From: Pseudomonadales bacterium
Lineage (GTDB): Bacteria > Pseudomonadota > Gammaproteobacteria > Pseudomonadales > Azotimanducaceae
Direction: 5' to 3'
Length of the DNA stretch: 64,000 nucleotides
Assembly (NCBI GenBank): GCA_023300545.1
Contig: JALZVT010000002.1
Coordinates: 62,001 to 126,000 of the forward strand
Shown: in pieces, positions 46,587-53,803 of the stretch
How positions within the stretch are numbered: position 1 is the first letter of the stretch
How the letters are laid out: each line of letters starts with the position of its first letter
Translations under genes and position numbers: made by a program
The notes under the pieces: model-generated
Seen by the model: the letters and a program-made list of their open reading frames with translations, nothing else
Database searches by the model: none
Told to the model about the DNA's origin: nothing

Positions 46587-47396
46587 ATGGAATTATTCAG
46601 CGTCGACAATCTTATAACCCTGTTTATGTTGGTATTGCTTCAGGCAGTGCTCGGCTTCGACAACTTGCTCTACATATCACTGGAATCCAAGCGGGCACCT
46701 GAGGCGGATCAAGCGCGCGTGCGCAAGCTGGGCATTGGCATCGCCGTTGTCCTGCGAATCGTACTGCTGTTCCTGCTGACCAGCATGATCAGCTATTTCC
46801 AAGACCCCATCTTCTCGCTGCACATCGACGGCATCATCCATTGCACCTTTAACCTGCATGCCGTCATCGTGCTCTTGGGCGGCGTGTTCATCATCTACAC
46901 GGCGACCAAAGAAGTGCTGCACATGATGAGCCTGGACGATCTAGAACTGGAGAACCGCGAATCGAGAAGTGCGGCATCTGTGATTACCTGGATCGTGTTA
47001 ATGAACCTGGTGTTCTCGTTCGACTCGATTCTTTCGGCAATGGCCTTGACCGACGTGTTTGCCATCATGGCTGTGGCGATCATTATTGGCGGCCTCCTAA
47101 TGATATTCCTCGTCGATACCGTCTCCGACTTCCTGCACAAAAATCGCATGTATGAGGTGCTAGGCCTGTTTATTCTGTTTGTGGTGGGCATCATGCTGCT
47201 GACCGAAGGTGGCCATCTTGCCCACCTCACGTTGTTTGATGAAGCCGTCCAGCAGATGAGCAAAACAACCTTCTACTTTGTTATTGGCACACTGGTACTC
47301 ACAGATATCGTTCAAACTCGATACCAGAAACGACTGCACCGACTGCACGAGATAAGCTTGGCACAAAGCAAGAAGGTCAAAGAGACTCAGGCCTGA
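46587..47396 (+). CDS. TerC-family integral membrane protein
   Basis: A 269-residue protein with about seven membrane spans. The family acidic motif lies in the first span (LGFDNLLYISL) and again in the middle (NLVFSFDSILSAMA), both with Asp residues in membrane segments. TerC proteins are linked to tellurite resistance and to manganese or calcium export for metalation of secreted proteins. No other ter gene is nearby, so a housekeeping metal-export role is more likely than tellurite resistance. Confidence 0.9.
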   Translation: MELFSVDNLITLFMLVLLQAVLGFDNLLYISLESKRAPEADQARVRKLGIGIAVVLRIVLLFLLTSMISYFQDPIFSLHIDGIIHCTFNLHAVIVLLGGVFIIYTATKEVLHMMSLDDLELENRESRSAASVITWIVLMNLVFSFDSILSAMALTDVFAIMAVAIIIGGLLMIFLVDTVSDFLHKNRMYEVLGLFILFVVGIMLLTEGGHLAHLTLFDEAVQQMSKTTFYFVIGTLVLTDIVQTRYQKRLHRLHEISLAQSKKVKETQA

Positions 47397-47526
47397 GCCT
47401 AGGTCAGTCGTTTTATGCCGCTTGTAGGTAACTGTAAATTCTAGATATATTCGCGCAACAAGGGCTATAAGAATCCTCACTGCCGAAAAATTTAGTAGAT
47501 AATTTAGAAGATAATTAACGAACGGG

Positions 47527-47541
47527 CCCGGCAATGCCGGG
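47527..47541 (+). terminator. Possible terminator hairpin after terC
   Basis: CCCGGC-AAT-GCCGGG forms a perfect six-pair stem, followed by TCTTCT rather than a clean T run. It lies between terC and the SPOR-domain gene and may reduce read-through. Confidence 0.35.
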
Positions 47542-47591
47542 TCTTCTGCCGACAGACTTTTATCCACAGACTTTGCGGAGAACTGGCCCCA

Positions 47592-48329
47592 ATGGCTGCG
47601 CTGCTTAAAAATCGTTTCCCTATTCCTTCTTGGCCTAACCTGACTTTGTTTGGCGTGCTAAGCCTCACAAGCTTGACCGCGATTGGCGCTGAACTCACCG
47701 TTCAAATCGGTGCCTTTGGCGATCGACCCAATACCCGTTTTGCCGAAGAGGCCGCCGAATATGGCGAGCTGCTGGTGCTCCGCGGAGACGATGGCATCAC
47801 CCGCGTATCCATTGGTCGCTATGACACCAAGTCAGCCGCTCGCGAGGCACTGCAACGCTTGCAGATTGCAGGCTACACCGACGCCTATATCTCAAACGTG
47901 CGTGGCCGCGACTCCCAGATGTCCGCACCGGCGGCAGGCTTACCAGCAGCACCAACCGTTAATATTCCGCAGGCTGAGCCGAGCTCAATCAGCAGCCGGG
48001 AGGCGACCACAGATCGTCCCTTCCCGACAACACCTGAAGGCCGGCCGGTTGTCGCTCCCAAACAACCCACTGGCGCCACCGAAGCCAGCACCACCCAGGC
48101 GGGTCGTTTTCGCTTGCGCACTCACGATACCAAAAGCGGCCAGACCAGCGATGTTCGGTTAACCGATACCAATACAACCTCGGGCGGCATAGAGCCTGTT
48201 ATCACCGGGCTGGGCGCGAATGACGTTCCACAGCACCTGCGCGATAAGCTGGTTTATCTAGACGGAGTGCCGCACATCAAAGATGGCGAGCAGTTCGTTC
48301 CATTGAATGATGCCATCGACGGCAAGTAA
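47592..48329 (+). CDS. SPOR-domain-like exported protein
   Basis: A 245-residue protein with a signal peptide (about residues 1-33). Residues 34-90 resemble a SPOR domain (LTVQIGAFGDRPNTRFAEEA, later VSIGRYDTKSAAREALQRL), which binds denuded peptidoglycan at division sites. The C-terminal half is a Pro/Thr/Ser-rich linker and a short conserved end (YLDGVPHIKDGEQFVPL). Most SPOR proteins have the domain at the C-terminus, so the N-terminal position is less common. Its stop codon directly abuts the stop of the converging SDR gene. Confidence 0.75.
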   Translation: MAALLKNRFPIPSWPNLTLFGVLSLTSLTAIGAELTVQIGAFGDRPNTRFAEEAAEYGELLVLRGDDGITRVSIGRYDTKSAAREALQRLQIAGYTDAYISNVRGRDSQMSAPAAGLPAAPTVNIPQAEPSSISSREATTDRPFPTTPEGRPVVAPKQPTGATEASTTQAGRFRLRTHDTKSGQTSDVRLTDTNTTSGGIEPVITGLGANDVPQHLRDKLVYLDGVPHIKDGEQFVPLNDAIDGK

Positions 48330-49178
48330 CTAAAGCGGCAGGTTTTTGTCGTTACGACGATCACCGAGCCACTTCAATACCCGCGGATACTGCACCGGCA
48401 ACAGTCGGTGCAACAACGCTATAAACGCCGCATCCTTACCCACTAAAATTCTCGCCTTGTTGCGCAGCACTCCGCGCAAAATAATGTCAGCCGCTTGATC
48501 CGAGGTCAGTCCGGCGATTTCTTCAAACGACGCTGCCATGTTCTCTTTAGTCGGCGCTGCGTTATCTTGCGGCGTATAGCGTGAGCTATTAACAATATTC
48601 GTTTTGACCCCACCCGGGCAAACACAGCTCACACCAATAGACGTGTCCTGCAACTCCTGGCGCAATGCTTCGGTAAATCCGCGTACGGCAAATTTTGATG
48701 CGTTGTACGCTGACTGCGTGGGCACCGCGATAATCCCAAAAATGCTGGACGTATTAATAACGTGCCCATGAGTGGCTGTGTGCAAGTAGGGCAAGAATGC
48801 CTGGGTGCCATGCACCACACCCCAAAAGTTAATGCTCATCAACCACTCGAAGTCTCTGAAACTCAGCACATCAACATTGCCTGTGACCGAGACACCAGCG
48901 TTGTTGAAGATGTAATTCACCTTACCAAAGTGCTTCTCCGTCTCAGCCGCCCAACGTTCGACAGCCGCCCGGTCAGCAACGTCGACAACGCTTGCAACAC
49001 ACTCGCCCGGCAAACCGGCAAGCTCCGCCATAGTCGCCGCCAGTGCCTCTTCACCAACGTCACAAACCGCAACATGAGCACCCACTGAGGCCAAGCGCCG
49101 CGCTAGTGCGCGCCCCATACCAGAGCCGGCTCCCGTAATCGCTGCAACCTGCCCGGCAAACCGACTCATTGTCGCCAT
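48330..49178 (-). CDS. Short-chain dehydrogenase/reductase
   Basis: A 282-residue SDR with TGAGSGMG, NNAGVS, catalytic Ser in NTSSIFG and Y-N-A-S-K. The C-terminal part LLHRLLPVQYPRVLKWLG is hydrophobic/basic, as in SDRs acting on lipids at membranes. It shares one base with the upstream saccharopine-dehydrogenase-like gene (TGATG), so the two are translated as a pair; lipid or fatty-acyl substrates are a reasonable guess only. Confidence 0.87.
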   Translation of the reverse strand: MATMSRFAGQVAAITGAGSGMGRALARRLASVGAHVAVCDVGEEALAATMAELAGLPGECVASVVDVADRAAVERWAAETEKHFGKVNYIFNNAGVSVTGNVDVLSFRDFEWLMSINFWGVVHGTQAFLPYLHTATHGHVINTSSIFGIIAVPTQSAYNASKFAVRGFTEALRQELQDTSIGVSCVCPGGVKTNIVNSSRYTPQDNAAPTKENMAASFEEIAGLTSDQAADIILRGVLRNKARILVGKDAAFIALLHRLLPVQYPRVLKWLGDRRNDKNLPL

Positions 49179-50470
49179 CAGAGAGCGGCCCCAAAATCAG
49201 TAACAGAGTCATGCAAGGTAAAGGTAACACCGGCGCGTTCGTGTAGGCGCTCGATCAGCAATTCACCCATCGCACTGGCCGGGGTCCACACACCACCACC
49301 AACCTTAAGGTCATCAAAGGCTAGGCAGACCGCACTCTCGGCAATCATTTTTGAGGTGCTGCCGTACCCTGGATCTTTATCGCCGCGAACAACAGCACGA
49401 ACTTGAACGGCAGGATCCGCCGCACCACGCGCGCAAAGTTCTATTTCGAAAAAGCCATTCTCACGCAAATCCTCATCAGGCCCCTCACCAGGCTTGGGCA
49501 CAACGCGTTGCAGAAGTTCTCGAAGGGGTCGTATGGCAGTTGCACCTGTCAGCAGCGCCGTAGTGGCCGACATGGCAAGCGACTTCGCAAAGCCAATTGG
49601 CCCCTCTCCCGCGAGGGTAGCTTCGTCGTAACAAAACATATGGCCGTACCGATTATTCATCAGTGCATTACTGCGCCGAACCACCCGCGTGTTTATTGCC
49701 GCCATTACAAACGGAGCGACGTAGTTGTCAAAGTCTTTATCATATTCTGGTGTGACCTTGTCAGGGCCATCCAAACCACGAGCACCATCGGCTGGGTTCA
49801 GCGCGTATGGATCGGCCAGCAAATCAGTAAGGCCCGGGTCTTGCTCGGCCTCTTCCATCATGTTCATCATGCTGGCAATCGTGCCGCCGCTCATACCGCC
49901 TTTAAATTTTGAGGCGCGGTATTTCACAAAGCCGCAGTCGTCATTGGATTGCGCACGCATCGCGTTATGCACAAACAGCGTTCCAAGATCGGAGGGAATA
50001 CTGTCGAACCCACAGGTATGCACAATACGCGCACCACTGGCTTCAGCCGCCACCTGATGCTGATCGATCATCTTGCGCATCCACTGCACTTCGCCAGTGA
50101 GGTCACAGTAGTGGGTGCCGCTGGTCGCACAGGCTGCGACCAGCTTGGAACCGTATTGCGCGTAAGGACCAACCGTTGTTAGCACGACTGTAGTTTTGGA
50201 CACCAACTCTTCAAGGCTCTCGACATCATCGCTGTCAGCTACCAGAATTGGCACCGGAGCGCCCAAGCGCTCTTGCAGTGCAGCAAGCTTTGCCGGGTTA
50301 CGCCCAGCAATCGCCCAGCGCACGACCTCAGGGTATTTGCCTGCAATGGCCGGCGTGGCGTCTACGCCAGGCAACCCATAAGACTCCAGCAAATAGTCAG
50401 CAACTAACTCCCCGGTGAAACCGGTCGCACCCCACACAATGACGTCGAACTCGCTTTTGGCGTTTGGCAT
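49178..50470 (-). CDS. Saccharopine dehydrogenase-like / trans-acting enoyl reductase family protein
   Basis: A 430-residue NAD(P)-binding protein with the N-terminal motif VIVWGATGFTGELVADYLL and HYCDLTGE, features of the saccharopine dehydrogenase NADP-binding superfamily. The closest family by pattern is the mycobacterial trans-acting enoyl reductase type (Rv2953-like), which works on polyketide-derived lipids; no polyketide synthase is near. Lysine metabolism is unlikely because the usual partner genes are absent. It is coupled to the following SDR. Confidence 0.82.
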   Translation of the reverse strand: MPNAKSEFDVIVWGATGFTGELVADYLLESYGLPGVDATPAIAGKYPEVVRWAIAGRNPAKLAALQERLGAPVPILVADSDDVESLEELVSKTTVVLTTVGPYAQYGSKLVAACATSGTHYCDLTGEVQWMRKMIDQHQVAAEASGARIVHTCGFDSIPSDLGTLFVHNAMRAQSNDDCGFVKYRASKFKGGMSGGTIASMMNMMEEAEQDPGLTDLLADPYALNPADGARGLDGPDKVTPEYDKDFDNYVAPFVMAAINTRVVRRSNALMNNRYGHMFCYDEATLAGEGPIGFAKSLAMSATTALLTGATAIRPLRELLQRVVPKPGEGPDEDLRENGFFEIELCARGAADPAVQVRAVVRGDKDPGYGSTSKMIAESAVCLAFDDLKVGGGVWTPASAMGELLIERLHERAGVTFTLHDSVTDFGAAL

Positions 50471-50607
50471 TGGTGTCTTCCCCGCAAGGGTCGGCTATTA
50501 ATCCACCATTGTGGGCGTGCGCCTCCATAGCCGCAAGAACCTGAACAGGTTCGGCGGGTACTGGAGCGCCTGCTAAGATGGTGGAAATATACAGAGAGGC
50601 CAAGACC

Positions 50608-51711
50608 ATGTTCGATTTCGGTAAACTCCTGGGCTGGATCAAAGACGGTCTGTTCGAACCCGCAGCAATTTGGGATACGTACAAAGCCGAGGGGCATAGC
50701 TGGAAAACCACAGCGACCCAGTTTTCGCTGCCGCTAATTGTCGCCTGTGCTCTGCTAGCTCTCATTTTAGGCTGGCTGTTTGCTGACAGCTATCTGTTGG
50801 GTAGCGCAGGCGGTTTCAATGGGTTTATCGGCACCCTGATCATGAGTTTGCTGTGGTTTGGCATAGGCGGTTGGATCGCGAGTTTTCTCGCGGCGAAATT
50901 TGGGGGGGCAGGCAGCTTTGATCAAGCCTGGTCAGCGCTCACCTTTGCCAGCATTCCTGGTCTCATTGGCAACGTTTTTGGCACCCTGCCCTGGTTCGGC
51001 GGGCTACTCTCACTCGCCGGGGCTATCTGGTCGCTCGTGCTGTTATGGCAGGCGTTGCCCAAATTTCTCGACGTACCTGCAGAGCGGGCAGTAGGCCACT
51101 TCTTTGCAACGCTCGGATTGTCGTTGGTGGCCTTAATAGTTGTCGGCACCATTTTGGGCGCGCTGGGTCTCGGCATGGCAGGCAGCTCAAGTGATGATCG
51201 AATCGCCGACATTCGGCGCGACATCGAAGAGCGCTCTTCGAGTCGTTCAATAGACGCAAGCCAACCAAGCAGCAGCACAGGCCGAGCCAACGACAACGAC
51301 GGTTCAATGTTCGGCTTCGGGCGCGAACTCGATTACCTCGAAGCCGCAGAGAACGACCGCTATTCTCCTCCCGCTGACGGCAAGCTAACTGAAGATCAGA
51401 TCGAGAAGGCCGTGCATTACCTCGCTGTCGCCCAACGTCTTCGTGACGACTCTCAGTCTAATCTCGAAAAGTTGAGTGGCGATAACAACGAACCTTCGTT
51501 CGGTGACCTATTCAAAGGGGTCAAAGGCTTGGTAGGTGCAGGTACAGCGGAAATGCAGTCGGTGAAAAGTGCTGGCGGTAACTGGAAAGAGCACCAGTGG
51601 GTGAAAAAACAACTTTTTGAAGCCCGCCTGCACCAGGATTTGAACGCCACAACAACCCATAACTACGAACTCTATATGAACTACGAAACACAGTTAAAGG
51701 ACTGGCTGTAA
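50608..51711 (+). CDS. Yip1-domain membrane protein with C-terminal soluble extension
   Basis: A 367-residue protein. After a short polar start (MFDFGKLLGWIKDGLFEP) come about five membrane segments of the Yip1 type, with G/A-rich spans between residues 40 and 200. The C-terminal 160 residues are soluble and acidic, with a predicted helical segment LTEDQIEKAVHYLAVAQRLR. Bacterial Yip1 proteins are of unknown function. The ATG at 50608 has AGAGAGG upstream; an earlier ATG at 50578 is possible. Confidence 0.75.
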   Translation: MFDFGKLLGWIKDGLFEPAAIWDTYKAEGHSWKTTATQFSLPLIVACALLALILGWLFADSYLLGSAGGFNGFIGTLIMSLLWFGIGGWIASFLAAKFGGAGSFDQAWSALTFASIPGLIGNVFGTLPWFGGLLSLAGAIWSLVLLWQALPKFLDVPAERAVGHFFATLGLSLVALIVVGTILGALGLGMAGSSSDDRIADIRRDIEERSSSRSIDASQPSSSTGRANDNDGSMFGFGRELDYLEAAENDRYSPPADGKLTEDQIEKAVHYLAVAQRLRDDSQSNLEKLSGDNNEPSFGDLFKGVKGLVGAGTAEMQSVKSAGGNWKEHQWVKKQLFEARLHQDLNATTTHNYELYMNYETQLKDWL

Positions 51712-51816
51712 ACAACTAACCGCTCGATCAGGCGCAAATTGACGCCAGCTTGATCGAGCCGGATGCAACATTGTCGTTTAGAATAACATCCGCTTTCGCA
51801 AAGGAACTGACAACCT

Positions 51817-52401
51817 ATGGCTAACACTCCAGTTGACGGCGATGACCAATCTTGGGAAGAGATTGCCAAACACTATCGCGAAATTATCAGAGGGCTTGGC
51901 GAAAACCCAGACCGCGACGGTCTGCTCGACACGCCAAAGCGTGCGGCTAAAGCCATGCAGTTTTTGAATCGTGGGTATACACAAGACCTGGATACCGTGG
52001 TCAACAACGCGATGTTTGAATCTGACAACGAAGAGATCGTGTTGGTAAAAGACATTGAGCTGTATTCTTTATGCGAACACCACCTGCTGCCGTTTGTGGG
52101 CAAGTGTCACGTGGGTTATTTACCGAAGGGCCAAGTGATCGGACTGTCAAAGATCGCCCGCATCGTAGATATGTTTGCCCGTCGCCTGCAGATTCAGGAA
52201 AACATGTCTCGACAAATCGCTGAGGCGATTTCCACTTCGACGGGCGCTGCTGGTGTGGGTGTGATTATCGAAGCTCGACACCTGTGCATGTCAATGCGCG
52301 GTGTAGAAAAGCAAAACTCGATGATGAAGACATCGGTAATGCTTGGTGAGTTTCGAACGAATTCGGCAACGCGAATGGAGTTTTTGCAACTGGTTAGTTG
52401 A
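51817..52401 (+). CDS. folE: GTP cyclohydrolase I
   Basis: A 194-residue enzyme that converts GTP to dihydroneopterin triphosphate, the first step of folate synthesis. The zinc ligands C86 and H89 ([10 protein letters not shown]) and C157 ([11 protein letters not shown]) are in place. The length is that of the short FolE form. It is followed by a palindromic repeat that probably ends transcription from both sides. Confidence 0.96.
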   Translation: MANTPVDGDDQSWEEIAKHYREIIRGLGENPDRDGLLDTPKRAAKAMQFLNRGYTQDLDTVVNNAMFESDNEEIVLVKDIELYSLCEHHLLPFVGKCHVGYLPKGQVIGLSKIARIVDMFARRLQIQENMSRQIAEAISTSTGAAGVGVIIEARHLCMSMRGVEKQNSMMKTSVMLGEFRTNSATRMEFLQLVS

Positions 52402-52419
52402 GTCTGTGAAGTGACACTC

Positions 52420-52443
52420 GGGGTCAGAATTGATTCTGACCCC
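52420..52443. repeat. Dispersed palindromic repeat, copy 2
   Basis: GGGGTCAGAAT, TG, then ATTCTGACCCC. The two 11-base arms are perfect inverted complements. It lies between folE and the converging SIMPL gene and belongs to the same family as 6233, 59955 and 62052. Confidence 0.8.
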
Positions 52444-52470
52444 TGCCTAACAACCACCGCATCACCTCAA

Positions 52471-53217
52471 CTAATCCCGCAACTTCTCGATCTTAAAAAC
52501 CGCCTGCACGTCTCGACGAATATCGATCTCACCACCGCTGAAGTCTCCCCCCGACGAATCGGCCGACATTGACCTTGCCATCATGCGTGGCTCTACGTGA
52601 CCCGCCTGAACGTGTACCTCGCGCACTCTCCCGAGCTCTACATCAAACTGCTTCGCCACATGCGCTGCTCGCTTACGCGCATCAGCAATGGCAGCATCCA
52701 AGGCCTGATCTTCCAGGGCTTCACGTTTCGACGTATCAAGTTGCACGCCAGAGATTGAGTTAATTCCAAGTTCGAGGGCGGCATTCATAAAGTCGCCATA
52801 GTTATCGAGGGAGCGCAGAGTGACGCTAATTGTCCGCGACCCCTGCATACCATCAACCGTCCGACGCTTGTTTTCGTATTGATAGTTCGGGCTCAGGTTT
52901 ACAACCGCGGCGGTCACGTCGCGCCGGGCAATTTTATATTCGTCGGTGAGCTTTAACACCGAACGAGTGACGCCATCAATCTGCTTTTTAACCGTGATAG
53001 CGTCCTTCGCTTGGGCGCTGACTTGCAGAGTCATGCGTGCCATATCAGGCTCCACTGCAATCTCTGCACGGCCGGTGACATGAATGCCTCGACTAGATTC
53101 CGCCATCGCGCTCTCCGCAAAACCGACACTGGCTGAAAACGTCAGCAGCGTTGTAACCAGGCAACCCACAGCTCGGGCCGACGACGCCATCAACACTATC
53201 TTCAACAACTTCTGCAA
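52471..53217 (-). CDS. SIMPL-domain (DUF541) periplasmic protein
   Basis: A 248-residue exported protein: signal peptide to about residue 40, then the SIMPL/YggE fold (IHVTGRAEIAVEPDMARM, later ALDAAIADARKRAAHVAK). E. coli YggE is linked to oxidative-stress tolerance; channel-forming homologues also exist. The C-terminal SSGGDFSGGEIDIRRDVQAV matches the family end. The LysM gene upstream is 20 bp away, so they are probably co-transcribed. Confidence 0.87.
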   Translation of the reverse strand: MQKLLKIVLMASSARAVGCLVTTLLTFSASVGFAESAMAESSRGIHVTGRAEIAVEPDMARMTLQVSAQAKDAITVKKQIDGVTRSVLKLTDEYKIARRDVTAAVVNLSPNYQYENKRRTVDGMQGSRTISVTLRSLDNYGDFMNAALELGINSISGVQLDTSKREALEDQALDAAIADARKRAAHVAKQFDVELGRVREVHVQAGHVEPRMMARSMSADSSGGDFSGGEIDIRRDVQAVFKIEKLRD

Positions 53218-53237
53218 CGCCAGGCTTCCTTATGTTG

Positions 53238-53738
53238 CTAACTGAGTGGAATGCGGATCTTCTGACCAGGGAATATTTTATTCGGGTCTTGAATCACTTC
53301 GCGATTTGCTTCGAAAATTTCCGGGTAACGACTGGCACTACCTAGGAACTCCTTAGCAATACCACCCAAGGTGTCACCCGACTCGATCACGTAGTACTGT
53401 GCTTCTGGCGCAGGAATCTCGCTAGCAGGAACAACGTTGGTGAGCGGCTCGGAAGCTGGCGGCAGAGGTGCGGGCGCGGTGAGGCCGTCTGCGACAACCG
53501 AGGTGACGCCTTTTACATTACCCGCCAGCAGCACGGCTTTGTCTTTGGCCAGCGCTGAATCAGCCATACCGGTTAAGGTGACCACACCGTCGTCGAAGCT
53601 CGCATTTATTGGGTTTACACCCGGATTGTTAGCCTCGATGTGCTTAACAATATTCATGGCCGCTTCGACGTCTGAGGTGAATAAGTCTGTGCCCATATCT
53701 TTAGCGAAATCGAGCAGACCGGTGAGTTTTCCAAACAT
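53238..53738 (-). CDS. BON-LysM domain protein (YgaU/Kbp-like)
   Basis: A 166-residue protein without signal peptide. Residues 20-85 are a BON domain (NASFDDGVVTLTGMADSALA) and 115-165 a LysM domain (YYVIESGDTLGGIAKEFLG). This is the layout of E. coli Kbp (YgaU), a cytoplasmic potassium-binding protein. A Pro/Ala-rich linker joins the domains. The ATG at 53738 is well spaced from GGGA; the frame is open a little further upstream from a TTG. Confidence 0.88.
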   Translation of the reverse strand: MFGKLTGLLDFAKDMGTDLFTSDVEAAMNIVKHIEANNPGVNPINASFDDGVVTLTGMADSALAKDKAVLLAGNVKGVTSVVADGLTAPAPLPPASEPLTNVVPASEIPAPEAQYYVIESGDTLGGIAKEFLGSASRYPEIFEANREVIQDPNKIFPGQKIRIPLS

Positions 53739-53803
53739 AGCAATGTCCCTTTCCGAACAGTTGAGCAATTAGAGCTGTTGATAGTACACCGGATGGCGTT
53801 GGC

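Noticed and set aside
46587-47396. Tellurite-resistance operon
   Set aside because: Only a TerC homologue is present; no terA, terB, terD, terE or terZ is nearby, so a resistance island is not supported.
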